NCBI RefSeq assembly: GCF_003589595.1
Contig: NW_020653753.1
Location: forward strand, 133,412 to 197,411
Length of the DNA: 64,000 nt
Source of the DNA: Hyposmocoma kahamanoa
Taxonomy: Eukaryota; Arthropoda; Insecta; Lepidoptera; Cosmopterigidae
Direction of reading: 5' to 3'
Shown piece by piece: positions 54,845 through 64,000 of this stretch (its first letter is position 1; each line of letters starts with the position of its first letter). The position numbers and the translations under genes are program-made. The notes below the pieces were generated by a model. That model saw nothing but the letters and a program-made list of their open reading frames with translations, did no database searches and was not told the origin of the DNA.

Positions 54845-55472
54845 AACTACAATACAACAATACAATACAAAATCATTTATTTCTCCACAAAGTTACAAAG
54901 TTTATGTCTATTAACTATAAGGCACTTAAAGAAAAATCACATTTGTGGGAGACTGGAGCCTAAACTAGGTCAGACCTGTATAATAGGTCTCCAGGGACCC
55001 ACCCCGGGTGTCGAATAACACATCAAGTACATAACGGAGAGGCATAAGAATGAAATTTAAATATTATATTTAACAAAATTTGTGTGTGTGGGTATGTTTG
55101 TACGAGAGTGTGTGTCTGGTTGTGTGGGTGGGTGTGGTGTGTGGGGATGTGTGTGTGTATGTGGGGATGAGGTGAGTGTGTGTGTGTGTGCGTACGTGCG
55201 GGTGTGGATGTGGTACATTACTTTTTTTTTTTTTTCTTCAGTTTTATGAGATGATGGAGAGGAGAGCTTCGGTATCATCGTAATTTAGTTTTTGAAGATA
55301 GTCGGTTATTTTCTTTTTGCACTCGTATTTGTTTAGAGGATATACTGATAATTTATTATTGATTTTATTATACAAGAAAGGTCCGAGAAAGTTGAAAAAT
55401 CTTTGAGCATAACTAGATGATACAGCTTTATTTGGGAAGATATGTTTACGCCTGTGTTCCAAAAGTGATGCG
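54845..55472 (-). mobile_element. LINE ORF2 C-terminus and 3' UTR, cut by the gap
   Basis: Minus-strand frame 55244-55470 reads HIFPNKAVSSSYAQRFFNFL and PFLYNKINNKLSVYPLN, a common LINE C-terminal block. The 3' UTR includes the (GT)n microsatellite, and a tail of ttgta repeats lies near 54845-54870. Confidence 0.75.
55080..55212. repeat. (GT)n microsatellite
   Basis: gtgtgtgtgggta-type runs inside the LINE 3' UTR. Confidence 0.9.
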
Positions 55473-55482
55473 NNNNNNNNNN
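55473..55482. other. Assembly gap, 10 N
   Basis: Ten N between a LINE and a truncated yellow-family exon. Contig order here is uncertain. Confidence 0.99.
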
Positions 55483-55544
55483 CAGTGTTGCGTGTCGCCA
55501 ATCTTGCCTGTGTCCATCACCCAAAGTCTGTTGCATTCATCTAT
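55483..55544 (-). CDS. Yellow-family paralog exon 3, truncated by gap
   Basis: Acceptor TTTCAG|ATA at 55545, then IDECNRLWVMDTGKIGDTQH. The remaining two thirds fall in the gap. Compared with the intact gene it has WVMD for WMLD and GDTQH for GSKQY. Open as far as visible. It should belong with the exon at 58468-58637. Confidence 0.85.
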
Positions 55545-55589
55545 CTGAAATTGTGTACATTTGAAGTTTAATTATTGATTATCATGGAT

Positions 55590-56110
55590 ATATTCGTTTT
55601 ATTTTTCGTGAAATTACCCCACTAGTTTGTTATAATTATTAATAGAAAGATCGGCTATAATACGTTAAATTCAGTCATTCATAAACTGATTTTTAAATTT
55701 GTAACTTAAATTTGTAATGCTGAAAGCATTTAATTTCAAATTTTGGATTGTATTTTACTTTTGATTTAATGATATTATAGTCTAGATTTTGATTTTATAA
55801 TTTTTATTTATTCATAATTTTTATTTTATCAGTTCATAATTGTTTGATTTTAAAAATTTTAGTGACGTGTGGTAAACTCTAACACTAGTTTTAAGTACTT
55901 TTACTAACAAATATTATGGATGGAGAATGTCTGAAATAAATAAATTATTATTATTATAAAAGCCGAAACACTTAGAGAAATTTGCGAGATCTGCCAAGTA
56001 GATCTCTAGCTCGGTTGGTAAAGCGGTGGTCCTAATTTCAACAGACCGGTTCGATTCTTGTCAGACGAAGGAATTTTTCTTTGTAATCTACCTTTGTATT
56101 AATAATTAGA
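55590..56110. mobile_element. SINE family B copy in the paralog, split by a LINE end
   Basis: Left part ctagtttgttataattatta (55622) and right part tctagctcggttggtaaagc (A box) with ggttcgattcttg (B box) near 56050. In between, 55662-55959 is an insertion ending in aataaataaattattattat, a LINE-type tail. Same site as 18935-19140. Confidence 0.7.
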
Positions 56111-56464
56111 TGCTGAGAAGCCATATGCGTGTCAACCTTACACTATGGAAACCAAAGGACATGTTATGTTGACATATATAAATCAGAGGTTATATGTATA
56201 TGATGTATTTCGACATTGAAAACATAAACATGTTATTGTCTTTGTTTAACTACTGCGTGCCGTCGTAAGCCAAATGAGATAGCATTACATTGGTCTGTGC
56301 CAAAGACGGGAATCGAAAATATGTAACGTCATCTTAAATGCCAACTGTGTTCATTTCGCAGTACATGAGGTACATGATACGGTTGTCAAAGGGAAGTACA
56401 TCAAATGTCAAAACAAATGTTTTTCCAAGTGTTTTATTGAATTATTTGTACGGATAATAATAAA

Positions 56465-56600
56465 ATGGACAAAAATATTGACAGCGAGAAAAGATAGGTA
56501 TTAATAAAAACGCGTCGCTGCAGCATTAAGGAATGTGGCATTAGCAAAAGCGAAAATCAACCGAATGAAACATTACACAGGCATGGTTGTTTTTTTGTGT
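56465..56600 (+). pseudogene. Second THAP-domain N-terminal fragment
   Basis: An ATG at 56465 is followed by a stop (TAG) ten codons on. In the same frame, RRCSIKECGISKSENQPNET and LHR show C-x4-C and a His, the first half of a THAP finger. The second half is absent. No inverted ends like those of 45174-45551 were seen, so its element is unknown. Confidence 0.45.
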
Positions 56601-56844
56601 ACACAATACCCAATACCCCAAATATCTCATGTAATTAGACTTATTTAAGTAGTTTATTCATAAATCTTGGCAAATTTTGCTTTAGTTACTTCAGGTTGCC
56701 TACTTGTTTGTATATTTTGATGATTGTTGTTAAAGATTCTTACACTAGCGTCATAGTACATTTATGAAAACGTAATTTATGTTAAGAGAAATAGTAATTT
56801 CTTTATGAAAAATAGTGACAGACATAACATTAATACGAGGAATT

Positions 56845-56975
56845 AAAATAAACTAACTGTTCTTGATAGTCGTCTTCATAAAGTCACAAATTCTTTTAAG
56901 GGCAATGTATACGCTTCTATAACTAGATTCCGGTTGATATACAAAATTGGCCATTCACAAGTTTTAAAACTATAG
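56845..56975. repeat. Third copy of the intron-1 segment next to exon 2
   Basis: aactgttcttgatagtcgtc through ggccattcacaag matches 22780-22880 and 58700-58800 upstream of the two second exons. No exon 2 follows here. Confidence 0.7.
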
Positions 56976-58209
56976 TGAATACTTAGCTCATAGAGGTAGT
57001 CACGATCTCTGTTGTTTGAAAGAAAAAAAACATTGTAAATGTTGAATGTGTTTTGTGTTATTTACAAAGAGCAACCCCTAGAGTTTCTTGCTCATTTTTA
57101 TCAGGGGAATCTGCCTTTCGAATGAGCGGTAGCGTTTAACCAAATTGACGATTTCAAGTCTAATAATGCTTACCCGTGAAATAAAGATTATTTTGGTTTT
57201 GGTTTTTGATTTTGAAATCCCATGTGCCTGTATTTTTTACAACCATTTACTTTTTTTATATATGGCCGTTATTTCACCAAATACACTAATTAAATTTAAA
57301 TTAAATGTTTACGTTTATATAGTTTAAAAAAGAATTGCTGATTTGGTGACAGCCCTGGTATTTAACTTTAATTTTGTAATGGCCTTTTATTTTGCTACTA
57401 TAACTTAGAACAAGTGTGCTGAGAACAGATCAATTAACTTTGGTAACACAGTTTAGTTTATGGTTATAAGGTTATGGACTGTACACAAGAAACGTCAACA
57501 CAGTATCTATGTTATGTATTATTGTTATGTTTAGGTACATTAAGTTAGGTAAATAATGTAGTGGTGGGCCGAATATTCGTTTTTATATTAAAAATGCTGT
57601 ACTTTCTGCCGAATATAGTTCTACAAAAAATGAAACATTTACCTACCTAACTTATTAGCCTATGAAATATTGTACAAAGATTTTATAAAGAATACTTCGT
57701 TACATGTCTAGATAAAATAAAAGTAATATTATTATATTACCATAAATAATTTATTTAAAAGAGACTCAACACAATCAGTTCTTGAAAAAATAAAAATCCT
57801 TTTAATTACAAAAAAATGAGCAAGCCTTAGAAAGAATCGCACTCTTCTTTGAGCGGGAGAGTCGCATGCTCTTCACACACTTTCAATTATTGTTTTATAA
57901 TCCAGAAACAATCGCATCAAGTCCTCCGAATTATTCGGCCGAATATTTGGTTCTATAAACTTTTTATCGAACATTCTGCCAATAATCGACATCGTTAAAA
58001 TCCCGATTCTTCCCATCACTTATAATAATAAAGCCTTGATCCAATTTACTACGTTAATGTCAAGACTTCTAGATAAGCTATTGCTTTTATTGCTCAAAAA
58101 CAAGAAGTATGTTACTAATAAACAATTTAGATTGCTAGATATGGCCCCTTCAAAAAACGAGCATTCGTCACAATTACAACGTATCTTCATAGATAGATTG
58201 ATTGTTTAG
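56976..58209. other. Non-coding stretch, minor repeat only
   Basis: The phrase gcaacccctagagtttcttg near 57069 recurs near 58935. Otherwise nothing recognised. Confidence 0.4.
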
Positions 58210-58432
58210 TAGCAGTAGAATTCCGTAGTTTGCCACCCTTAGAGGCATGATGGTTTTAAATAGGCATTTATATTTTCTTCAAATTTAAATGGGACCATTA
58301 CCAAGGCATCTTCTTTCCAACAAAAAAATCATTAACATCGGTACACAAATACCTGTGATTAGTTATGTCTAACACACATATAAAAAAGCAGTCGAATTGA
58401 GAACCTCCTCTTTTTCAAAAGTCGGTTAAAAA
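58210..58432 (-). mobile_element. AACCGACTTC repeat, truncated copy
   Basis: Ends ttttcaaaagtcggttaaaa at 58432, 36 bp from the paralog exon 2. In the intact gene a gaggtcggttttttt end lies at 22465-22479, about 53 bp from its exon 2, with the same ttatttgtgttttac flank. Confidence 0.7.
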
Positions 58433-58467
58433 AGTTATTTGTGTTTTACATGTTCGAGGTCACTTAC

Positions 58468-58637
58468 CGCAGTCCTAAATACTGAAGTTATTCCTTCGCA
58501 GTTCTGGCCTTGATTTTCGTGCCAGGAGTAGTGAGGGTATCCAGAGATATAGCCCATCTCATCCACTGTGCCCAGAGTCACGGGCCGACCTTCGTCGAAG
58601 CGAGGTATCGTTATGAATATTCGTGACGGTAAAATGC
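58468..58637 (-). CDS. Yellow-family paralog exon 2, intact
   Basis: 170 nt, same length and phases as exon 2 of the complete gene, acceptor TTTCAG|GC and donor GCG|GTAAGT. Encodes RIFITIPRFDEGRPVTLGTV and GYISGYPHYSWHENQGQN. Substitutions against the complete gene are spread out and frame-preserving, so this copy may belong to a functional neighbour whose exon 1 lies beyond the window. Homology continues upstream to about 58850. Confidence 0.88.
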
Positions 58638-58850
58638 CTGAAATTGAACACAGTGTTTAGTCGACAAAGTAACTAACAAGACACCAATTTATACTACATA
58701 GTTTACAGTGGTTGTTCTTGATTTGTTGTCTTCAGAAATTCACAAATTCATTTAAGAAATATGGCTTCTACAATAAGTTTACGGTTGATATTTAAAATTT
58801 ACCATTTACGACGTTTAGGTTTATAGAGAAACAAAAAACTTTACATTATA

Positions 58851-59210
58851 CAGGTCCCGCGTACTTGGATGACAAAAATCTGTGGTAATGACCCGTTTAG
58901 CTATTAAATATGTACAAATGTATATACAAATAGATCAACCCCTAGAGTTTCTTGGTCATTCTTTTCAGGGGAATCTATCTTACACCTTTACTGACATAGG
59001 TCTTTCGCCTTTTCAACACGCATTAATGCATTCATACATGCTTAATTTAATTAATAATGAATGTGCCTGACAATCTTAACAATAATCTCTTAATCATAAA
59101 ATAAGGAACTACCCAGTACAAACCACTAATTAAAATCCTAAATTGGTCGTATCTAAGACCGAATCTGGGACTTCCTCATCTAACGTTACAATGCTAACCG
59201 CGATTTCGTT
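58851..59210. other. Non-coding stretch, nothing recognised
   Basis: Contains the dispersed phrase caacccctagagtttcttgg. Short ORF 58882-59070 unconvincing. Confidence 0.4.
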
Positions 59211-59726
59211 TTAAACTGCCAATGTAGTATCTGTGTAGATTTTCACAATCGGTACAACAGCATTAAAAATGATGACCTCGGCGACCCATGCAGCTATTTG
59301 CTCTATGGGTGCTAGATGAGGACTTAAATATAGAATTACGGCATCCCCTACCTGTCGTACAAAGCGACTATAGGGGACTTGGGAGTTGCGGCCCAAAATG
59401 AGGGCTCTGTTCGTCCATATACACATTTCAGCAATTTCGGGAAGACACAGCTCATAAGATGGTATTATGAAGCGTGTGATTCCGGCAGGGGTGGAAAGGG
59501 ATGCAAGCCCGGGAAGGCACTGCAAGTACGACGTGTATGGGAAGTATCTGTTGCAACATGTATTGGGCATGGCCAGCGAAGGGCTTTTAGTGGGTATCCC
59601 ATCCATCCATCCCAAATCCCATATAACCTCCGATTTCCCCCTCAGAATGTCGTGTAGCTTTTGAAGATTTCCCCTACCACTAAAAAAATGTAAGGTAGTC
59701 CCGAGCTCAATTGCTGGACTGATCAA
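59211..59726 (-). CDS. Unrecognised 171-aa ORF
   Basis: The longest unassigned open frame here, in a GC-richer patch (59340-59640). It encodes WDLGWMDGIPTKSPSLAMPN and a hydrophobic end (AAWVAEVIIFNAVVPIVKIY). The opposite strand is also open for 92 codons, so base composition alone could explain it. It might be a retroelement piece. No function is proposed. Confidence 0.3.
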   Translation of the reverse strand: MISPAIELGTTLHFFSGRGNLQKLHDILRGKSEVIWDLGWMDGIPTKSPSLAMPNTCCNRYFPYTSYLQCLPGLASLSTPAGITRFIIPSYELCLPEIAEMCIWTNRALILGRNSQVPYSRFVRQVGDAVILYLSPHLAPIEQIAAWVAEVIIFNAVVPIVKIYTDTTLAV

Positions 59727-59929
59727 TTAGGGAAACGAATTTTTACAAATTGGATCTTCTAAGTCTACGCATTCTGGATAGTATGCCGAAGCTAATTTTA
59801 TTGCTCTGGTACTCATAGCACAGGTAGTTCTCTAGTTTGAGGCCTTTTCTGGCTCCAAAAATAAAAAAATACACAGTAATTTTCAAGTTCTTTTTAATTT
59901 GACTCGAAAGTCACGATATTTCACCATAA

Positions 59930-60110
59930 CATTCAATTATTTTTGTGAAATTACAACACTAGTTTGTTGTAATTATTAATACAAAGATCGAACACTAAGA
60001 AAAAAATTCTTCGATCTCTGCTGGACGCTATGCCAACTAAGCTATGAAACGAACAAACGATCTTACAAACTTTTATATGTGCTTGTTGCAGATTTTTGTT
60101 CTTGGTTTTT
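59930..60110 (-). mobile_element. SINE family B copy beside the Penelope-like element
   Basis: ttcaattatttttgtgaaat, then ttattaatacaaagatcgaa and a tRNA-like stretch (tgccaactaagctatgaaac). Its 5' side meets the Penelope-like element. Confidence 0.7.
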
Positions 60111-60162
60111 AACATTATTACACTATATAGATTTTAAGACTTTCGTGGTTACTCACTAAATG

Positions 60163-61317
60163 ATTATCACTAGTATCAGGTTTCTTACCACGGTATGACT
60201 TCTTTTTATTTTCCCGATATTTCGGAACGGATGGAAGAGGTATGTTGATGACGTATTTTGCATAATGGAAGGAAAGGAGCAACATATACAAAATTATTTA
60301 ACACGTCTTAATAATACCCATAACAAAATGAAGTTCACTTGTGAAATTGAGAAAAATCGCGCGCTTTCATTTTACATGCCACTTCACATCATCACCCAAA
60401 ACGCCTACATTCGGTCGTCAGGTCATTAACCAATAGAGCTTATGATCTTTGTGATTCACACCACCTACCACAGGAACAGGAGCACGTTAAGACGGTTTTG
60501 CGACAGAATGGATACAAAATAAAAACATTTAAACCAATACACAAAAGGAAGAAGCAAATTGACGTACAGAGACTACCAGTTTTTCTGCCCTATGTACAAG
60601 GGGTGACAGATAAAATAGCCAGGTCGCTAAGGAAGTTTTCCATAAAAACTGTTTTCACCCCCTTAACCAAAATAGGAAAAATGTTTCGTTCACCAAAAGA
60701 CCACCTTCCTTTACAAACACCGGGTGTCTTCTATAAAGTGAACTGCAGTTGTGGGAGCTCGTATATCGGTCAGACTAAACGAACAATTGTCGATCGTATG
60801 AAGGACACATCCGAGCAGTAAAAAACAATGATCCACAGAAGTCGGCTATAGCACAACATCTCACAAAGACTGACACTAACCACTGGATCGAGTTGCATAG
60901 CCCCCAGGTACTCTCGACAGAACGTCACTATATACCACGGTTGGTACGAGAAGCCATCGAGATCACGAAGTACAAAACATTTAACTTCTGATGATGGTTT
61001 TAAACTGTCCAGTGCATGGAATCCGGTCCTTAGTGCGTGCAGTAATAAAAACAAAAACACCTCGAGTTCAGTTTCGCGTGTGGATACAGTGAGTGTGGTT
61101 TGTGTGAAAAAAGTGAGTGACAATGGTAACGCCACAACAAATCGCGATGAAGGTAGTCGTCGACAGCGCAAGAGGGTAGACAGATATGTCTGCTCATAAA
61201 GCTGTCATCTGCCGCCGTCCAGTCAACCCGTGACCATGGAGCGTGCAACCGTTCCGAAATATCGGGAAAATAAAAAGAAGTCATACCGTGGTAAGAAACC
61301 TGATACTAGTGATAATT
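60163..61317 (+). mobile_element. Penelope-like element, 5'-truncated, inverted ends
   Basis: About 1.15 kb between 68-bp inverted copies (60163-60230 and 61249-61317; core ccgaaatatcgggaaaataa). The body encodes the end of a reverse transcriptase and a GIY-YIG endonuclease, the defining pair of Penelope-like elements. The N-terminal RT is missing. Confidence 0.88.
60231..60992 (+). pseudogene. Penelope-like RT end and GIY-YIG endonuclease, two frameshifts
   Basis: The RT palm motif YVDD is at 60241-60252 (RYVDDVFCIMEG), followed by AL-SF codons. The frame changes near 60390-60425, then NRAYDLCDSHHLPQEQEHV leads to the nuclease: GVFYKVNCSCGSSYIGQTKR near 60721-60780 holds the GIY-YIG core (here VFY and YIG) and the Cys pair seen in these elements. 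A second one-base shift near 60800 restores IRAVKNNDPQKSAIAQHLTK up to a stop at 60990-60992. In intact elements the nuclease nicks DNA and the RT primes there. Confidence 0.85.
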
Positions 61318-61379
61318 ATTACACTGATTGAACTGTCCGTTTGTGACTATTGTTTCAAGTGTGAATAAAAGCACTCAGA

Positions 61380-61411
61380 CGGTAAAATGTCATACGAATG
61401 ACATTTTACCG
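61380..61411. repeat. Perfect 14-bp hairpin
   Basis: cggtaaaatgtcat (61380-61393), loop acga, atgacattttaccg (61398-61411). Confidence 0.9.
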
Positions 61412-61878
61412 CATACCAATACGCAGAATCCACATTAATTTTGAGATTCGCAGGATGTTCGAGAGAGGTGAAGGTAACCCTCTTCAGAACGTACTGTACC
61501 TCCCTCTAGACAAGCGGTCTGTTGCTAGAGTATACGAACAGGGCTTACAGGACCCTACGGACTCAATATAATAACTCGTTGCGAGTGTTGATGGGCCCCC
61601 TTTCTGCAGCGCATCAGGGATGTTTAAGAGACGCGCGTTCCTTGTGCGCTGTGTGCGGGCTAGCCCCAACTCTCCTCTCTATGCATAAGCGATGAATGCC
61701 CTATAGGGGCATTATTTCATACATCATTAGACAGTGTTTTGGGCTACAGTGTCAAAATGTATAATTATTTTTTTTACTAACAATAGAATAAGTGCACATA
61801 ATTGCAGATAGGACACACACTTTGCAGTCTATTGGTACTTGAAATAAATGTATTATTATTAAACTTTTAATATAAACA
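61412..61878. other. Non-coding stretch, nothing recognised
   Basis: GC-richer patch at 61480-61690 with a minus ORF of 61 codons, not recognised. Confidence 0.4.
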
Positions 61879-62079
61879 ACTGCCTCCGTGGCCGTACGGT
61901 TGCCACGCCGGACTGCCACGCAGAGGTCCCAGGTTCGATTCCCGGGCCGGGAGAAATATTTGTATGGCCTACATTTATTTCTCTCGTGAGTTTGGGTGTA
62001 ATTTATGATGGTCTATGTGTGTGTGTCCATGTCACCCGCGACACAAGGTTTCCCTAGTGCGGGGCTATGTTGAGTGTGT
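61879..62079 (+). mobile_element. tRNA-derived SINE, family A, best copy
   Basis: aactgcctccgtggccgtac head, B box aggttcgattccc, body gtgagtttgggtgtaattta, end gggctatgttgagtgtgt. Longest and least mutated family-A copy in the window. Confidence 0.88.
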
Positions 62080-62731
62080 AAGTTTTACATTTTTTATACA
62101 TTTTACATAAATAATACCCACTTATTTCTAATACTATTTAAATAAATTTTGCAGCAACCGCCTGTTCGGACGTTTCTATCCAGAGTGCCCCATAGACTGA
62201 GTGCCCGCCCGTGCTCCGTTCCACAATGCTTGGTAATTCAAAGATTTACCTACTTGTATCCCACTGTGTCGGTGTCAAGTGAAGCTCAAGCGTTATAGGT
62301 TCAAGCGTTATTTTATCAACACACAATAGAATTAAAAATATTCATGAACATACAAAAATTTTATTTTCATCAAATTCACACACGAACCCATGTTCTATTA
62401 AATATTAAATAAAATATAAGACAACATGACATACGTTGCTCTGCTCATCGCAAAATAAGTAACTAAAGCATTTGTGTTATAGAAATCGGAAACAACGAAG
62501 GTAACACAAACGCCCATACCTATAATCCTATAACCTAGAAAAGTCAGTTTTTTCTACAGTGACGCGGCTCTAACCCGGGACCTCAGAGATGACGACACTC
62601 GACTACGGACGTCCTCATGTAATATAAATTCTAGTAGTATTTTTTTATGGTACCAAGCCACCATGATATCGTCATATAAATTTTAGAAACAATAATAACA
62701 GTACATTAAGTTTTTCAAAATTTTATTCAGT
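62080..62731. other. Non-coding stretch, nothing recognised
   Basis: AT-rich. No ORF or repeat recognised. Confidence 0.4.
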
Positions 62732-63150
62732 TTATTTAAATATACTTCCCTTTAACGCAACTACCGTAAACAAATTTCCTAACACCTTGATACAAGAGTT
62801 CATTGAGACTGTAAATGGACCAATCATATCGCACTTTGAACTATTACAATCATGCCAGGCAGCAGTTCGATTTATGAAACAGATTATTCGGGTTGCAATG
62901 AAATTAGAATTCAATTTGCTTATTATCCACTTTTTCCTTCCTCGTCGAGACGAATTAAAAATTCTCACTTCAATTGTGTTGGACAATCGCAAAATAATTA
63001 CTCATTATCTGATTGTAGTGTTCAATATTATTGTGATTAGCTTTTTGTTAGAATTAATTATAAGTACACTGTTGGACACAACCTTGCATTTTTATTTGAA
63101 ATCTTTCACGGACTGTGTTTACCGTATGTTATTAACAATGTTTTCCGTAA
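62732..63150 (-). mobile_element. LINE fragment related to 24350-24620
   Basis: Shares MRLSNTIEV-type sequence and the ttggacaatcgcaaaataat stretch with the 24.4-kb copy, plus about 150 bp beyond. No RT motif is left. Confidence 0.6.
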
Positions 63151-63429
63151 AATTAAATATGATAGTACGGGGTACTTCGTTTCTTTAGACGGATCTCAAG
63201 TGCGATTTCCGCTTTTTTTTTTAAGATGCTATGTTATTTACAGGAAAACAATCCTTATGATTGAGATTTTTGATCAGTATAGTAAAATTATCAGTGTTTT
63301 TTTGTTCACGTTTAAAAATCTTTGAATGCAGCAAGGATTGTTTTTTTTTAAAGTCTTCTTTTAGTAAAATTTTCTATTGTTTTAAAATTATATATGATTT
63401 TGTTTATAGAAGGATATAGTTAGTCATGT

Positions 63430-63580
63430 TACATAATCTACACATGTTTATTTATGTACCCCTGTTAATTATTCTGTACCTAGCTCTCCGGTTGACTGGT
63501 AGAGAATGCCTAACGGTATTAAATTCGCCATTTGCACTATTTGGTGTGCAATAAAATTTAAATAAATAAATAAATATCAC
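63430..63580 (+). mobile_element. LINE 3' end with (AAAT)n tail
   Basis: tttggtgtgcaataaaattt then aaataaataaataaata. Only the 3' UTR is present. Confidence 0.6.
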
Positions 63581-64000
63581 GATGGTTTTACTACAGTGAG
63601 ATTAACATATTTTTTTGTAAGAATACTCCATTAGTTTGTTATTATTATCACTCTGTCTAGTTGCCCCGGCATGACAACAGATCCTGATGTCCTGTCAGGG
63701 ATTTATGTTTTGTGTTGTATATTAATTGATTAAAAAAATCGGAACTTAATAGTATATTTTTATGTATACACTAAAATGAGCCAATATATACGCGAGGTGG
63801 TTAGCCGGCTTTAGCGAGGGCGTCTATTAGGTACTCCGAGGGTTTATATTGGCTCTTATTCTTGAGGCGAAAACTTTACTTTCGTAAAAAAATTTATTCA
63901 ATCGTTTACGCTCTACAACAAAATCACGATAGGTACCAAAATTTTGTTGACGCCGTATTTTTTTTTTCAACCACATACAGATACAACAAACGCGACAAAA
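63581..64000. other. Non-coding stretch, nothing recognised
   Basis: AT-rich end of the window. No gene recognised. Confidence 0.4.

Noticed and set aside
60988..61030. Complete hammerhead ribozyme in the Penelope-like element
   Set aside because: CTGATGA is present but also encodes the ORF stop, and no GAAA with a paired stem follows at the right distance.

Overview
This is a fragment of an AT-rich animal genome, most likely a moth or butterfly. The evidence is a yellow/MRJP-family gene with long introns, several tRNA-derived SINE families, mariner, CR1/Jockey-like, R1-like, BEL/Pao and Penelope-like retroelement relics, and a dispersed repeat starting AACCGACTTCAAAA that I associate with Lepidoptera. 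No species can be named from the sequence alone. Two runs of exactly 10 N (37810-37819 and 55473-55482) mark scaffold joins.

The one gene I can reconstruct completely is a secreted yellow/major-royal-jelly-family protein on the minus strand. It has six exons at 27221-27005, 22701-22532, 18895-18731, 9910-9748, 8578-8397 and 5856-5479. All five introns are GT-AG, the phases agree and the open frame is 424 codons with no break. Its introns are filled with transposable elements, mostly in the opposite orientation. Intron 3 alone holds a PHD-finger LINE, further LINE copies, several SINEs and a TTA-flanked MITE close to exon 3.

Upstream of this gene lie relics of at least one more copy. A damaged exon 1 with its 5' flank sits at 43513-43724 (stop in the signal peptide plus a 5-bp deletion). 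An intact second exon (58468-58637) and a gap-truncated third exon (55483-55544) follow at higher coordinates. The exon order 1', 3', 2' is wrong for a single minus-strand gene, so there are either several partial paralogs or misordered contigs at the N gaps. Sequence flanking the exons is also duplicated, so filled and empty transposon sites can be compared inside the window.

Region by region: 1-5.4 kb LINE and repeat relics; 5.4-27.3 kb the yellow-family gene and its TE-loaded introns; 27.3-34 kb mostly non-coding flank; 34-37.8 kb a mariner and a Crypton-like tyrosine recombinase relic; 38-43 kb tandem repeats, a LINE and a second mariner; 43.2-46 kb the duplicated gene flank with a P-like element and a candidate excision footprint; 46-55.5 kb repeats, a microsatellite, a BEL/Pao relic and a LINE end; 55.5-58.9 kb paralogous exons; 59-64 kb an unassigned ORF, a Penelope-like element with inverted ends, and SINE and LINE pieces.

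The most unusual items are the short THAP-containing element with 20-bp inverted ends and an 8-bp target duplication (45174-45551), a matching 18-nt footprint at a second site (43348-43381), and an inverted SINE dimer that inserted as one unit into a LINE (25369-25905).
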